From IMG/VR virus record IMGVR_UViG_3300020034_000074, positions 1 through 20,948 of that record: DNA of 20,948 nucleotides; one strand, 5' to 3'. Below the pieces are notes generated by a model. It saw only the letters and a list, made by a program, of their open reading frames with translations. It was not told the origin of the DNA and did no database searches. The translations under genes were made by a program, and so were the position numbers. Shown here one piece after another: positions 7,995-15,344 of this stretch (positions are counted from its first letter, which is position 1; the number at the start of each line of letters is the position of its first letter). The stretch is from a virus.

Positions 7995-8714
7995 CTATGC
8001 GCTGGGCTGCGCGGCCAGTGTCGTCGGCCCTTGCATGAGCGGCGCTTCGACCGCGACCATGGTGGGATCGATCGGCAGGTCGGTGATCGGGCCCGAGATG
8101 TTGCCGCCCACGGTGTAGGCGATCGCCTGATCGACGCCGACGCGCACGTCGAAGCTGTTCACGCTCGCCTTGAACATGAAGCCGCTGCCGTCGTTGAAGA
8201 TGCACTTGAAAACCACGTTCTGCCCCGAGCGGTAGAGATCGCGCAGGGTCTTTTGCATCGGATCGGCGGCGTCCCAGAAGCCCGTTGCTTGCCACGTCGA
8301 GACGGCCGGCAAGCCGCTGATCGTTTCGCGCGCGGTATCGCAAAGCGTGGTGACATCGATGGTCGTGCCGGCGGGCGACGTGAACGTGAGCGTCGCCATG
8401 CAGCTTTCGCCAAACGTCACCTCCGACAGCGTGCCCAGCGTGGCGGCGTTCAACTCGCCCGTGGTGTCGCTGCCGACAAGCTCAACGGTGAACGGGTCGG
8501 CGCTCGACACATCGCCCACGGCGAACGGCCGCCCGTCGAGCGAGCGCCAGCCGAAGCCGTTCGGCACGACGACATCGCCCTCGACGATGCCCGCAGGTGC
8601 CGCAGCGAATGTGATCTCGGCGGGCGCTGCCTTGCTCGCAGCAGTCGCGGCAGCGGTCGGCGCACCGGCCGCAGATTGCACGAAGAATTTCGTGCCCTGG
8701 CTCGACAGTCTCAT
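7995..8714 (-). CDS. Major tail tube protein
   Basis: A 239-residue structural protein expected to polymerise as stacked hexameric rings forming the non-contractile tail tube. The start MRLSSQGTKFFVQSA is chosen because a GGGAG ribosome-binding site precedes it at good spacing. A longer upstream frame would overlap the gp10-like gene and has shadow-like Arg-rich composition. Motifs expected for the siphophage tube family are visible: GDVVVPNGFGWRSLDGRPFAV, LSEVTFGESCMATLTF (domain core), WQATGFWDAADPMQKTL and VVFKCIFNDGSGFMFKASV. The C-terminus has YTVGGNISGPITDLP, similar to the 'G.....G.VT' end found in this fold. It sits just before the G/GT chaperones, the normal place for the tube gene in lambda-like clusters. 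Confidence 0.87.
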   Translation of the reverse strand: MRLSSQGTKFFVQSAAGAPTAAATAASKAAPAEITFAAAPAGIVEGDVVVPNGFGWRSLDGRPFAVGDVSSADPFTVELVGSDTTGELNAATLGTLSEVTFGESCMATLTFTSPAGTTIDVTTLCDTARETISGLPAVSTWQATGFWDAADPMQKTLRDLYRSGQNVVFKCIFNDGSGFMFKASVNSFDVRVGVDQAIAYTVGGNISGPITDLPIDPTMVAVEAPLMQGPTTLAAQPSA

Positions 8715-8725
8715 GGATAGCTCCC

Positions 8726-9253
8726 TTACTTGGTGAGTTGAGCCGCCTCGCGTTCGGTCTCGGCGTTGAACACCTTGGCGAACTGATCGATGGCGGCGTT
8801 GTCGGTGGCGTCGAACGCGGGCACGACCCACGGCATCGCGGGCACCGCGCCGCGATTGGCTCCGCTCTTTGTCGAGCGCTGCGCGGTTCCCTTCTCGAGG
8901 AAGCGCCAGTAGAAGGCCGCCATCTCCGTGGCGTTGTTGAGCTTGGCCTTGCGATGATGGCGCACGAGCCGGGCGACCTTGGTGTTCCCCGACACGTCGA
9001 CCGGCCGCATGATGATCTTGCCGGTGATCACGTTGGCCTTGCTCGACACGCTGATCGCCTGCGAGCGCACCAGAAGCCCGGTGATCCTGTGACGCGGCCC
9101 GCCATAGGTGGTCGACTTCACGGCGGCGGCGATGATCTTCGTGGCAGCGCGCACCGCCTTCCGCGCCACCCGCTTCTCGACGGCGTCGGCCATGTCCTTG
9201 AGGTTCGCTACTGCTTTGGCGATGCCGACGATGCGCATGCCGCCGTTAGCCAT
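8726..9253 (-). CDS. HK97 gp10-like head-tail / tail completion protein
   Basis: A 175-residue basic protein overlapping the end of the preceding gene by 8 bases. It opens GGMRIVGIAKAVANLKDMADAVEKRVARKAVR, which fits the 'G...L...L..L.......A...A...A' start of the HK97 gp10 family. It also carries FYWRFLEKGTAQR and later AVPAMPWVVPAF, matching the family's 'fleyGT....PA.PF.rPA' signature. This family is found in siphophage neck regions and is thought to help complete the head-tail joint, perhaps as a tail-side neck protein. Here it follows the tail-terminator-like gene instead of preceding it, a minor local swap. Family assignment is good; biochemical role is only known by analogy. Confidence 0.85.
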   Translation of the reverse strand: MANGGMRIVGIAKAVANLKDMADAVEKRVARKAVRAATKIIAAAVKSTTYGGPRHRITGLLVRSQAISVSSKANVITGKIIMRPVDVSGNTKVARLVRHHRKAKLNNATEMAAFYWRFLEKGTAQRSTKSGANRGAVPAMPWVVPAFDATDNAAIDQFAKVFNAETEREAAQLTK

Positions 9254-9707
9254 CGGGCGTCCCTCGCCAGTCGGCCGCGCCCGTCACGGGCACGGGCTCG
9301 ACGCGACGCGACCACACGACGTAGGGCACGACGAAGGCGAGCCGCCACCATTCGCCGTCCGCCATCGGATCGATGTCTTGCGGCCCGACGACGCCGCGAA
9401 ATTGCAGCGTGTTGTCGGTCGTCATGTAGCCGTGGAAGATGTCGCGCAGCGCGACCACGGCGGCGTCGAGCCCTTGCGATCCCGTGCCCGACTTGGCGAA
9501 CAGAGCGGCGATGATCTCGCCCGCTTCGTCGACGTGCGGCGTGCCGCCCAAGCTCACATCGGTTCGCGCCGTCGAGGTCAGCAGCGCCGAGCCCCACGTG
9601 TCGGGCAGGCCGTCCGTGACCACGGCGAGGTTGATCACCTCGACGAACAGCGGCAGCGGCGGCGAGTTGGCGCGCCAGCGCGCGATGAACTGGTCGAGCG
9701 GCTTCAT
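9246..9707 (-). CDS. Tail terminator-like neck protein (putative)
   Basis: A 153-residue protein whose ATG overlaps the previous stop by ATGA. It starts MKPLDQFIARWRANSP, then FVEVINLAVVTDGLPDTWGSALL, and later has LRDIFHGYMTTDNTLQFRG and WWRLAFVVPYVVWSRR. A small alpha/beta protein of this length, with an antiparallel strand at the C-terminus, located between connector proteins and the tail tube, is what a tail terminator (lambda gpU / HK97 gp10-region type) would look like. I recognise no diagnostic motif, so the assignment rests on position and size. An alternative is a second head-tail joining component. Confidence 0.5.
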   Translation of the reverse strand: MKPLDQFIARWRANSPPLPLFVEVINLAVVTDGLPDTWGSALLTSTARTDVSLGGTPHVDEAGEIIAALFAKSGTGSQGLDAAVVALRDIFHGYMTTDNTLQFRGVVGPQDIDPMADGEWWRLAFVVPYVVWSRRVEPVPVTGAADWRGTPDG

Positions 9708-10066
9708 TGATGGCCCCCGCGCAACAGCAGCTTGAGCACGACGGGCGCGCCGCCATAGGCGGGTGCGGCCCGCCATTCCTCGACGGTGTAGTTGGCCGCC
9801 ATCGGCCCGGCGGTGCGCACCTTGTCGAACTTGAGCGGGCGCGGCCGCGCGGGAAACGCCAGAGCGAACGCCGACGCATCGACCACGCCAAGCTGGTCGG
9901 ACTGCAGCGCAGCGCCCCACGTGTCGTCGACGCCGGTCATGCCGCGAATGAACATCTTGACCGACACGGTGCCGCCGCCGTCCGGCTGTTCGTAGTTGAC
10001 CGCGTCGCCGAAGAAATTCACCAGCGAGCGCCACGCCTCCGCTGCGATGTCGACGCCGGTGCTCAT
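9704..10066 (-). CDS. Head-tail joining protein (putative adaptor)
   Basis: A 120-residue protein starting MSTGVDIAAEAWRSLVNFFGD, with ATGA overlap to the connector stop. The central and C-terminal parts (FALAFPARPRPLKFDKVRTAG then YTVEEWRAAPAYGGAPVVLKLLLRG) follow the pattern of phage head-tail joining proteins, where a 'P.P..gD.v...g..y.V......' motif is followed by an 'lkl.l' terminal strand. In HK97-like and lambda-like phages such a protein (gpFII-like) binds under the connector ring and prepares it to accept a tail. Similarity is to pattern, not to a specific sequence I can name, so this is moderate confidence. A longer in-frame upstream extension would lie wholly within the connector gene and has shadow-like composition. 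Confidence 0.6.
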   Translation of the reverse strand: MSTGVDIAAEAWRSLVNFFGDAVNYEQPDGGGTVSVKMFIRGMTGVDDTWGAALQSDQLGVVDASAFALAFPARPRPLKFDKVRTAGPMAANYTVEEWRAAPAYGGAPVVLKLLLRGGHQ

Positions 10067-10806
10067 GGCGGTGGTGCCGGTGCTGGGACCGCCTCGGTCG
10101 TGGGCTGGCCCTCGTTGCCGATGCGCACGCGGTGATCGATGTAGAGGTCGAGCATGTTCACGTACGGCCCCAACAGCGGATCGCTGGTGCCGCCGCCCGA
10201 TTTCGCGGCGCTCGTCACGAACAGGTTTGCCTCGGAGAGCTTCACCTGGCCGACGTCCGCCACGGTGATGTCGCTGATGGCACCCATCAGCCCTGCGCCC
10301 GCGCCGCCGGCTTTCTTCGTCGCCCACAGCGGCTGGATTGCGCCAAGCACCACTTCATAGAGATCGGCGGGAATGTCGGCCCACCCGGCGGTGTACGTGA
10401 TGCGCGCTTGGCTCTGGCGCAGCGTCTGCGACAGATCGTGCACCCACGAGTTTTCGATCAGCGTGAACAATTTGCCGGTGCGCGCATCGAAGCGCACCAC
10501 GGCGGCGTCGCTCGCGTTGCCGTGCATGATCACGTCGTCAATCGACACGACGGGAAAGCAGCGCAGAAACACCGAGCCGCGCGGCGGATAGTGCAGCATC
10601 GGCGGTTCCATGTAGTAGCGATGCGTGGTGACGATGTTGCCCCAATCGTCGGCGAACTTTTGCGGCGGCGCACAGAGCGCGCGCGAGGTGTACGCCTCCA
10701 TGCGCGCCCAAATGCCGGCGATGCGTCGGTTCAGCCAATCGTCGCTCAAGTCGTCGGTGACGCCGAGATCGCCCTTGATCTCGTCGAGGATGTCGGGCGC
10801 GCTCAT
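10063..10806 (-). CDS. Head-tail connector, HK97 gp6-like
   Basis: A 247-residue protein with ATGA overlap to the upstream gene. The N-terminal helix-rich part (ILDEIKGDLGVTDDLSDDWLNRRIAGIWARMEAYTSRAL) is the classic signature of gp6-like connectors, which begin with a short acidic helix, a D-D-x-L-x-x-x-I type pair and an E-x-Y/F-x-x-R motif. The middle has FPVVSIDDVIMHG and ITYTAGWADIPADLYEVVLGAIQ, also typical ('Y.aGy..iP.dl..a'). The C-terminus is proline-rich and unlike the core. The protein should form the dodecameric ring attached to the portal. It is somewhat longer than HK97 gp6 because of an insertion of about 60 residues in the middle and the Pro tail. Confidence 0.85.
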   Translation of the reverse strand: MSAPDILDEIKGDLGVTDDLSDDWLNRRIAGIWARMEAYTSRALCAPPQKFADDWGNIVTTHRYYMEPPMLHYPPRGSVFLRCFPVVSIDDVIMHGNASDAAVVRFDARTGKLFTLIENSWVHDLSQTLRQSQARITYTAGWADIPADLYEVVLGAIQPLWATKKAGGAGAGLMGAISDITVADVGQVKLSEANLFVTSAAKSGGGTSDPLLGPYVNMLDLYIDHRVRIGNEGQPTTEAVPAPAPPP

Positions 10807-11423
10807 GCCGGCACCAGATCGCGCAGCAGATTGGCGACCAGCGGCTTGATGGTGCCGATCTCGTGACCGTTTTCGAACAGCGTGCCGTCATCGTCGAGCT
10901 TGAACGACACGGCGCGCGCGGTCTTGCCCGTGACCTTGATCCAATGGCCGTCGTTTTCCGCCCCGTTCGGCATGATGCCCTTCGAGGCTTTCGCGGCCTG
11001 CCAGTCGCCGAAGCGCAGCACGCGGTCGCCCTCGACGTAGTCGACATCGGGCAGCCAGAAGCCGCGCGCAATCGGCACGGCGAAATCGCGCTCGGTCTCG
11101 ACCGTCGTGCCGTCGCTCAACTCGACGCGCAACGTCATGTGACGATCATCGGCCCATGTGAAGCCGACCGTGGCGATGCCGACCAGCAGCGGCAGCCAAG
11201 CGTCGGTCGGTGGCTCGTCGCTGGTGTCGCGACGCGCGCTGAAAAGCCCGTTGCGATGACGCACCACAGCGCCCGCAGCGTGTCGGCCCGCGACCCAGAT
11301 CGGCGGCGGCACGAAGGGCGGCAACGCCTTCTCGGCGACCATGCGCTCGATGTCGGAGCGGAACCGTTCGAGGTGTTCGCCCAGCACGTCGGCGACCAGC
11401 GTGTCGAGATCGGCGCGGTTCAT
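10803..11423 (-). CDS. Unknown protein with two carbohydrate-binding-like aromatic repeats
   Basis: A 206-residue protein between portal and connector, with ATGA overlaps on both sides, so it is surely co-translated with neck genes. A short helical, acidic N-terminus (1-35) is followed by PPPIWVAGRHAAGAVVRHRNGLFSA and a conserved Trp76 after TSDEPPTDAW. A second similar module at 121-163 reads GFWLPDVDYVEGDRVLRFG, WQAAKASKG and ends NDGHWIKV. Both follow a 'W...G.y..Gd.V...g..w.A......P....W' pattern like type-3 chitin/cellulose-binding (CBM5/12) modules. The linker between them (residues 85-118) is probably beta-rich. I infer a decoration or neck-fibre role; no catalytic motif is seen. The repeat similarity is by eye only. 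Confidence 0.55.
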   Translation of the reverse strand: MNRADLDTLVADVLGEHLERFRSDIERMVAEKALPPFVPPPIWVAGRHAAGAVVRHRNGLFSARRDTSDEPPTDAWLPLLVGIATVGFTWADDRHMTLRVELSDGTTVETERDFAVPIARGFWLPDVDYVEGDRVLRFGDWQAAKASKGIMPNGAENDGHWIKVTGKTARAVSFKLDDDGTLFENGHEIGTIKPLVANLLRDLVPA

Positions 11424-12796
11424 GCTGCCCTCCGTAGACGTTGATCCAGCAGCAGGCGCACGCGCGCCGGACTGATCGATGCGCCCTCGCCCGTGTCGGG
11501 CGCTGGTGTGGGCGCGGGGTCGGCCGGCTCGTTTTCGGCTTGCGACAGCGGCACGTATTGCATCTGCACGCGCGGCTCATCGCCGCCTTCGACCGGCGGC
11601 AAGCCTTCCTCGGCGCGCACTTCGTTCGCTGCCAGCCAGCCGCCGTTCAGGCCCTGCGCATAGGCGGCATATCGAATGTCGATCTCGGTGCGCAGCATCG
11701 CCGACAGATCGAAGCGGATTTGATATTCCTGCTCGAAGCCGAAGGCGTATTCGAAGCGCTGCTGGATCGCTTCGAGGTGGCCGGACAAGCACCCGGTGAG
11801 ATAGGCGCGCGTCAACATTTCGGTGTTGCGGTAGGTCACTTTGGTCATGTCGCCGAGCATGAACGTCGGCACCCGGAACACGCGCGCCACGTCCTCGACG
11901 CTGTAGCGCAACTGTTCGATCAGTTGCGCGTCCTGCGCCGTGATGGTGAGCGGCTGCCAGCGCATGCCGCCGCCCAGCAACGCGGTCTTGCCGAACTCCT
12001 GCCCGCGATAGCTTTCGTCCCACTCCTGTTTGTAGCGCTTGGCGAGATCGTCGCTGATGTGCTGATCGCTCGACAGCAGGCCGGACGGGCGCGACGAGTT
12101 GCCGAAAAACTGTTGGCTGTCGCGCAGAATTTGCAGGCCCAGGCCGCTCGACGCCGACGCGGCGAAAATCGGCGTGACGCCCAGCAGCGGATAGCCCGGC
12201 ATGAGCGCCAGTCGATGGTGGATCATGTCGCGCTCGGGGACGACGGTGTTGGGCACCAGCCCGGCCAGAAAATCCTCGCCGCACTCGTAGAAGATTTGCC
12301 CGTCGTCGTTCAGCAGCGGCTTCACCCGATACGGGTTGAGCACGTGCAACTCGGTGGGCTCGCCGCGCCCGTTGCGCCGGCTGATGTAGCAATAGGTATT
12401 GCCCTGCAGCAGATACGATTGAACGAACGCCAGCAGGAAGTCCGCGCACGTCTGGAAGTTGTTGGGCCGGCGGAACAGTTGCACGTAGTAGTCGCGGCGC
12501 TGCAGCGTGCGCGCGCCATCGTCGAGGTCGACTTGGAAAATCTGGATCGGCAGCTTGGCGATGTCGGTCGCAATCGTGTTCACGCACGCATAGACCGCCG
12601 AGAAGGCGACCAGCTCCAAGCCACGATGCGCGCCGTTGCGGTTCATTTGCCACGCGCCGATCTGGCCGCGATCACCGTTGCCCCACGGTGGCGAGGGCCA
12701 CAGCCAGCCCGCGCCGCGCGACTGCCCGGTGGCGCGCAAGATCGTGTGGGCGAGCATGCCGCCCATCCGCTGCAGGAGCGTCGGACGGTCAGCCAT
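11420..12796 (-). CDS. Portal protein, HK97 family
   Basis: A 458-residue portal protein, expected as a dodecamer at one capsid vertex where DNA enters and leaves and where terminase and the neck bind. The motif set is typical: AVYACVNTIATDIAKLPIQIF near residues 66-87, FLLAFVQSYLLQGNTYCYISR, LNPYRVKPLL, DMIHHRLALMPGYPLLGVTPI, QFFGNSSRPSGLLSSD, and the C-terminal clip/helix region FRVPTFMLGDMTKVTYRNTEM. The C-terminus (from about 405) is Pro/Glu-rich and then basic. Its start overlaps the 59-residue gene by 8 bases and no strong ribosome-binding site is seen, which suggests coupling. The gene lies after the capsid gene, which is unusual for an HK97-type head module. Confidence 0.95.
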   Translation of the reverse strand: MADRPTLLQRMGGMLAHTILRATGQSRGAGWLWPSPPWGNGDRGQIGAWQMNRNGAHRGLELVAFSAVYACVNTIATDIAKLPIQIFQVDLDDGARTLQRRDYYVQLFRRPNNFQTCADFLLAFVQSYLLQGNTYCYISRRNGRGEPTELHVLNPYRVKPLLNDDGQIFYECGEDFLAGLVPNTVVPERDMIHHRLALMPGYPLLGVTPIFAASASSGLGLQILRDSQQFFGNSSRPSGLLSSDQHISDDLAKRYKQEWDESYRGQEFGKTALLGGGMRWQPLTITAQDAQLIEQLRYSVEDVARVFRVPTFMLGDMTKVTYRNTEMLTRAYLTGCLSGHLEAIQQRFEYAFGFEQEYQIRFDLSAMLRTEIDIRYAAYAQGLNGGWLAANEVRAEEGLPPVEGGDEPRVQMQYVPLSQAENEPADPAPTPAPDTGEGASISPARVRLLLDQRLRRAA

Positions 12797-12968
12797 CGGT
12801 CGGCTCGCGCTCGACCGGCCGCGCCATGTTGAGCGCGCGCATGTCCGCCGCTTCGGCCTTGGTCATCGTCACGACTTCGCCCGTGCGAATGAAGATGCCG
12901 CGATGCTTGAAGCCGGCAATCGCCTGCACCTCGATCTCGTGGGCAGCGGGCTTGATGCGCTTCGCCAT
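12789..12968 (-). CDS. Small protein of 59 residues between capsid and portal
   Basis: Begins MAKRIKPAAHEIEVQAIAGF with a strong GGGAGG ribosome-binding site located right after a terminator-like hairpin. The protein is short and mixed-charge (HRGIFIRTGEVVTMTKAEAADMRAL) and ends by overlapping the portal start by 8 bases. The beta-strand-like centre 'HRGIFIRTGEVVTMTKAEA' resembles short phage proteins of unknown role found near head genes that adopt a small beta-barrel or Rho-like fold. I do not recognise a defined family. Its start signal and tight overlap make it very likely to be real. Confidence 0.72.
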   Translation of the reverse strand: MAKRIKPAAHEIEVQAIAGFKHRGIFIRTGEVVTMTKAEAADMRALNMARPVEREPTDG

Positions 12969-12987
12969 TCGTGCCTCCCAAAAAAGA

Positions 12988-13021
12988 GGGAGCGCGGGCC
13001 CCCAGAAAAGCCCGCGCTCCC
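12988..13021 (-). terminator. Minus-strand terminator-like hairpin after the capsid gene
   Basis: A perfect 12-bp stem: GGGAGCGCGGGC pairs with GCCCGCGCTCCC across a 10-base loop. On the minus strand it is followed by TCTTTTTT. The stem is very GC-rich, so this is a strong intrinsic terminator candidate placed 43 bases after the capsid stop and just before the 59-residue gene. On the plus strand only TTTC follows, so it is directional. It would lower expression of portal and neck genes relative to capsid unless read-through or antitermination occurs. Confidence 0.75.
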
Positions 13022-13063
13022 TTTCAAAAGACGACGCGCACGGAGTGAGCGCGCCGCCCCCTC

Positions 13064-14482
13064 TTACGGTGCCGGGAAGCCGGTGATTTCGACGATGCCG
13101 GCGGCGCGGCGCATCATCCAATAGATGAAGCGCTCGGCTTTGATGCCCAGCAGGTTCTGTTGCCAGAACGAGACGAGCGGCGTGGGCGGCGTCGCCGGCG
13201 CGCTGTCCATCTGCACCGATGCCTCGGTCGAGGTATCGATCAGCACCTCGCCGTCGTCGGCCACCATCAACTGGGTTTGCTCCAGCAGATCGATGACGCC
13301 CGCCGGCACGTTGCCCGACGTGATGACCGGGATGCCCATGAGGTTCTGGCTCGTGCCCTGCGACACCGCCTCGGTCGAGCCGCCGCCCGGCTGGATGCCG
13401 CCGGTCGATCCCATGCCCATGCCGGGGAACGCGAACACGTCCTGAGCCGTGCGCAGCGTGGCAAGGAACATCGAAACGGTCGGCGACATCAGCCACACCG
13501 GCCGCGTCAACGGGATGTTGTTGGCGACGTTCGTCATGTAGAGCATGGCGGTGGCGAGATCGGTGGTGACGTCCGCGACGGTCGAGCCCGTCGACGGCAC
13601 CTTGTGCGCCGCGTTGGTGATCGATGCCGGGCGCACGCCAGCAATGGCGGTCACGGTATCGTCCAGCAACTGGGTGTCCATGAACTGCGCGATGGTGGCG
13701 AGCATGTCATCCCGCACCAGCATTTCGGCGCTGGGCGTCGAGAAGCGCGCGAGCTCCTGTGTGATGACGACGATGACCGCGATTTTCGCCCACGGGATCG
13801 TCACGTCATCGAAGCTCAATCGGCTGACAGGCTTCGAGAGCCCTTCGCCGACCCACCCGGCCGACGCGCCCGCCGTCTGTCGCGGGATCTTCACGTTGAA
13901 CGGCACCGTCCGATAGCCGCTCAACCGGCCGAAGATGGTGAGCGGCCGCAGGAGGTCGATAAATTCCTGCACCATCACCTGATAGACGATCAGTGGCGAT
14001 GCCCATGCCGGGTCGGTGGTGGTGCCCGTCGCGACCGCCGCACGCTGCAGCCACGCGGCCGGGTCGTTGGTGTTGCCGATGGTCGCCGCATGGCGCAGCA
14101 CCTGCATCACTTCCGGCGTCTCGTGCTCCCAGCGCTTGGCGATCTCAAGCGCCTGCATGAGATTGCCCTTCGACAGCGCGAGCGCGCCGACGAAGCGGGT
14201 GAACGTCTGACCGGGGAACGTCTTGAACTTCCGCGCGTCGGCAGTCGCCGGCAGCAGCGGGTTCGGTGCCGGGCGCGCCGTGCTCATGGCCTGGCGCTCG
14301 GCTTCCTCGAGGCGGACGACTTGCGCATCGATGTCGCGCACCTCGCCCTGATCCTTGTCCCATGCCTTCTGTTCATCCTCGGTGAACAGCCGATTGTCGT
14401 TGGCTACCAGATCGGACAGCGCCGTCATGGCATCCATGTGCGCGTTGCGCTTTTTGCGCAGCGCTTCGATGTGCTTTCGCAT
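13064..14482 (-). CDS. Major capsid protein, HK97 fold
   Basis: A 472-residue capsid protein, start MRKHIEALRKKRNAHMDAM chosen by a GGGGGA ribosome-binding site. The protease stop lies 11 bases upstream, so longer starts are rejected. Residues 1-95 are a charged, helical, coiled-coil delta/scaffold domain (QKAWDKDQGEVRDIDAQVVRLEEAE) likely cut off by the prohead protease, with the cut probably near the Pro/Ala-rich linker PAPNPLLPATADARK (about 71-84). The mature part has the HK97-family blocks WASPLIVYQVMVQEFIDLLRPLTIFGRL, VPFNVKIPRQTAG, GWVGEGLSKPVSRLSF (including Lys and loop residues near the E-loop) and AVIVVITQELARFS, followed by MLVRDDMLATIAQFMDTQLLDD. The exact cleavage site and any cross-linking are not provable here. 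Confidence 0.95.
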   Translation of the reverse strand: MRKHIEALRKKRNAHMDAMTALSDLVANDNRLFTEDEQKAWDKDQGEVRDIDAQVVRLEEAERQAMSTARPAPNPLLPATADARKFKTFPGQTFTRFVGALALSKGNLMQALEIAKRWEHETPEVMQVLRHAATIGNTNDPAAWLQRAAVATGTTTDPAWASPLIVYQVMVQEFIDLLRPLTIFGRLSGYRTVPFNVKIPRQTAGASAGWVGEGLSKPVSRLSFDDVTIPWAKIAVIVVITQELARFSTPSAEMLVRDDMLATIAQFMDTQLLDDTVTAIAGVRPASITNAAHKVPSTGSTVADVTTDLATAMLYMTNVANNIPLTRPVWLMSPTVSMFLATLRTAQDVFAFPGMGMGSTGGIQPGGGSTEAVSQGTSQNLMGIPVITSGNVPAGVIDLLEQTQLMVADDGEVLIDTSTEASVQMDSAPATPPTPLVSFWQQNLLGIKAERFIYWMMRRAAGIVEITGFPAP

Positions 14483-14493
14483 TGGTCGTCCCC

Positions 14494-15114
14494 CTACCCA
14501 GCGCGCAGCCGGGCGAGTGTGAGTGAACGACGCCGGCTCTCCGCCGCGACCCGCGCTAATGCGCTGGGCTCGTGGTGGAACAGTCGACGGATGGTCGTGT
14601 CGCTGGCGACCGACCGAGCGAGGGCGAGCGCCGCCGGATTGGCCGGCACGGGCACCACGCTGTTTTCCAAAAGCTCTTGGCCGATGAACTCGTAGCCGGT
14701 CGGCCATCCTTCGTGTTCGGGATCGTCGTCGGCCCAGATCGCCTTGGGCATTTCAGTCGGCAGGAAGCCGACCGACATGGCGCGCAGTGCGCCCGCGTCG
14801 ACGATGCGCCAGATTTCATCGGCGAAGTCCGACACGCCTGCCGGCAGGAACGTCGCATCGGCAATCAACTGCGTGCCCTCGACGCGCACGTCGGTCGTGC
14901 CAATCGGCGGCTCGCGGCTGTTGTGCCCGAACAGCATCACGGGATTTTTCTTGTACTGCGTGAGGTCCCAGCCGGACGCGCGGATGATGTCGCCATAGCG
15001 ATCGACGGTCTCGTCGCTGGCGACGAAGGAGATCGTGCGCGGCTTGTCGGCCGACTTCTCGATCTCGGCGGCACGATAGACGCGCTCGCCCTTCTGCGGT
15101 GCTTCACGCTTCAT
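14494..15114 (-). CDS. HK97-family prohead protease
   Basis: A 206-residue S78-type serine protease that matures the capsid by removing delta domains. It starts by ATGA overlap with the upstream 56-residue gene. Expected features are visible in order: the conserved DRYGDIIRASGWDL strand-helix, then FGHNSREPPIGTT containing the catalytic His, then the catalytic Ser in ALRAMSVGFLP, and the acidic residue in ELLENSVVPVPANPAA that completes the family's triad pattern. It lies directly before the capsid gene, 11 bases away, which is the norm for its family. The C-terminal 40 residues are Arg-rich and may be trimmed autocatalytically. Confidence 0.94.
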   Translation of the reverse strand: MKREAPQKGERVYRAAEIEKSADKPRTISFVASDETVDRYGDIIRASGWDLTQYKKNPVMLFGHNSREPPIGTTDVRVEGTQLIADATFLPAGVSDFADEIWRIVDAGALRAMSVGFLPTEMPKAIWADDDPEHEGWPTGYEFIGQELLENSVVPVPANPAALALARSVASDTTIRRLFHHEPSALARVAAESRRRSLTLARLRAG

Positions 15115-15281
15115 GGCGTCCTCCGGGGCTGGCGTGCGACGGGCGCGGGCTTGGCCGATGTCACTCGATTGCGATTGCGCGCGGGCTTCGCCGACTTGTT
15201 GATCGTGCGGCTGCCTCGCATGTCGCTCGTCATCGAGCCGTGCACGCCGCGTGGGCGCGCGCTTCCCTGTTTCGTGGGCAT
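15111..15281 (-). CDS. Small basic protein (56 residues) coupled to the protease
   Basis: Starts MPTKQGSARPRGVHG, preceded by GGGGAAA at suitable spacing. A longer in-frame extension exists but overlaps the opposite-strand gene at 15345. The stop overlaps the protease start as ATGA. It contains 14 Arg/Lys and only one acidic residue (Asp20), so it is extremely basic and Ser/Thr/Pro-rich, with no hydrophobic segment. It may bind nucleic acid or the capsid interior, but I recognise no family. The coupling to the protease makes it credible as a gene. Confidence 0.55.
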   Translation of the reverse strand: MPTKQGSARPRGVHGSMTSDMRGSRTINKSAKPARNRNRVTSAKPAPVARQPRRTP

Positions 15282-15305
15282 AGGTTTCCCCGATGTTGTG
15301 GTGGG

Positions 15306-15319
15306 CAACGTGGTGTTAC
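15306..15319 (+). promoter_or_regulatory. 14-bp shared element, copy 1
   Basis: CAACGTGGTGTTAC, 25 bases before the start at 15345 and 24 bases before the oppositely oriented start at 15281. It differs at one base from copy 3 and three from copy 2. The pattern CAAC-N5-GTTR has partial dyad symmetry. It could be an operator or a promoter part; I see no consistent -35 partner. Confidence 0.4.
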
Positions 15320-15344
15320 AGTCGCGAGCGAAAGGAGACCGCCT

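Noticed and set aside
11441-12832. 463-codon plus-strand open frame
   Set aside because: Antisense to the portal gene; composition and lack of motifs indicate a shadow.
14066-14085. Possible fourth copy of the 14-bp element (GTTGGTGTTGCC)
   Set aside because: It lies inside the capsid coding region, lacks the CAACG half, and is not upstream of a plus-strand gene.
13160-14695. 511-codon plus-strand open frame
   Set aside because: Antisense to the capsid and protease genes, which have clear family motifs and ribosome-binding sites.
15291-15320. Canonical -35/-10 promoter at copy 1 of the element
   Set aside because: TTGTGG at 15296 and GTTACA-like at 15315 are only 13 bases apart, and the other copies give no consistent -35 partner.
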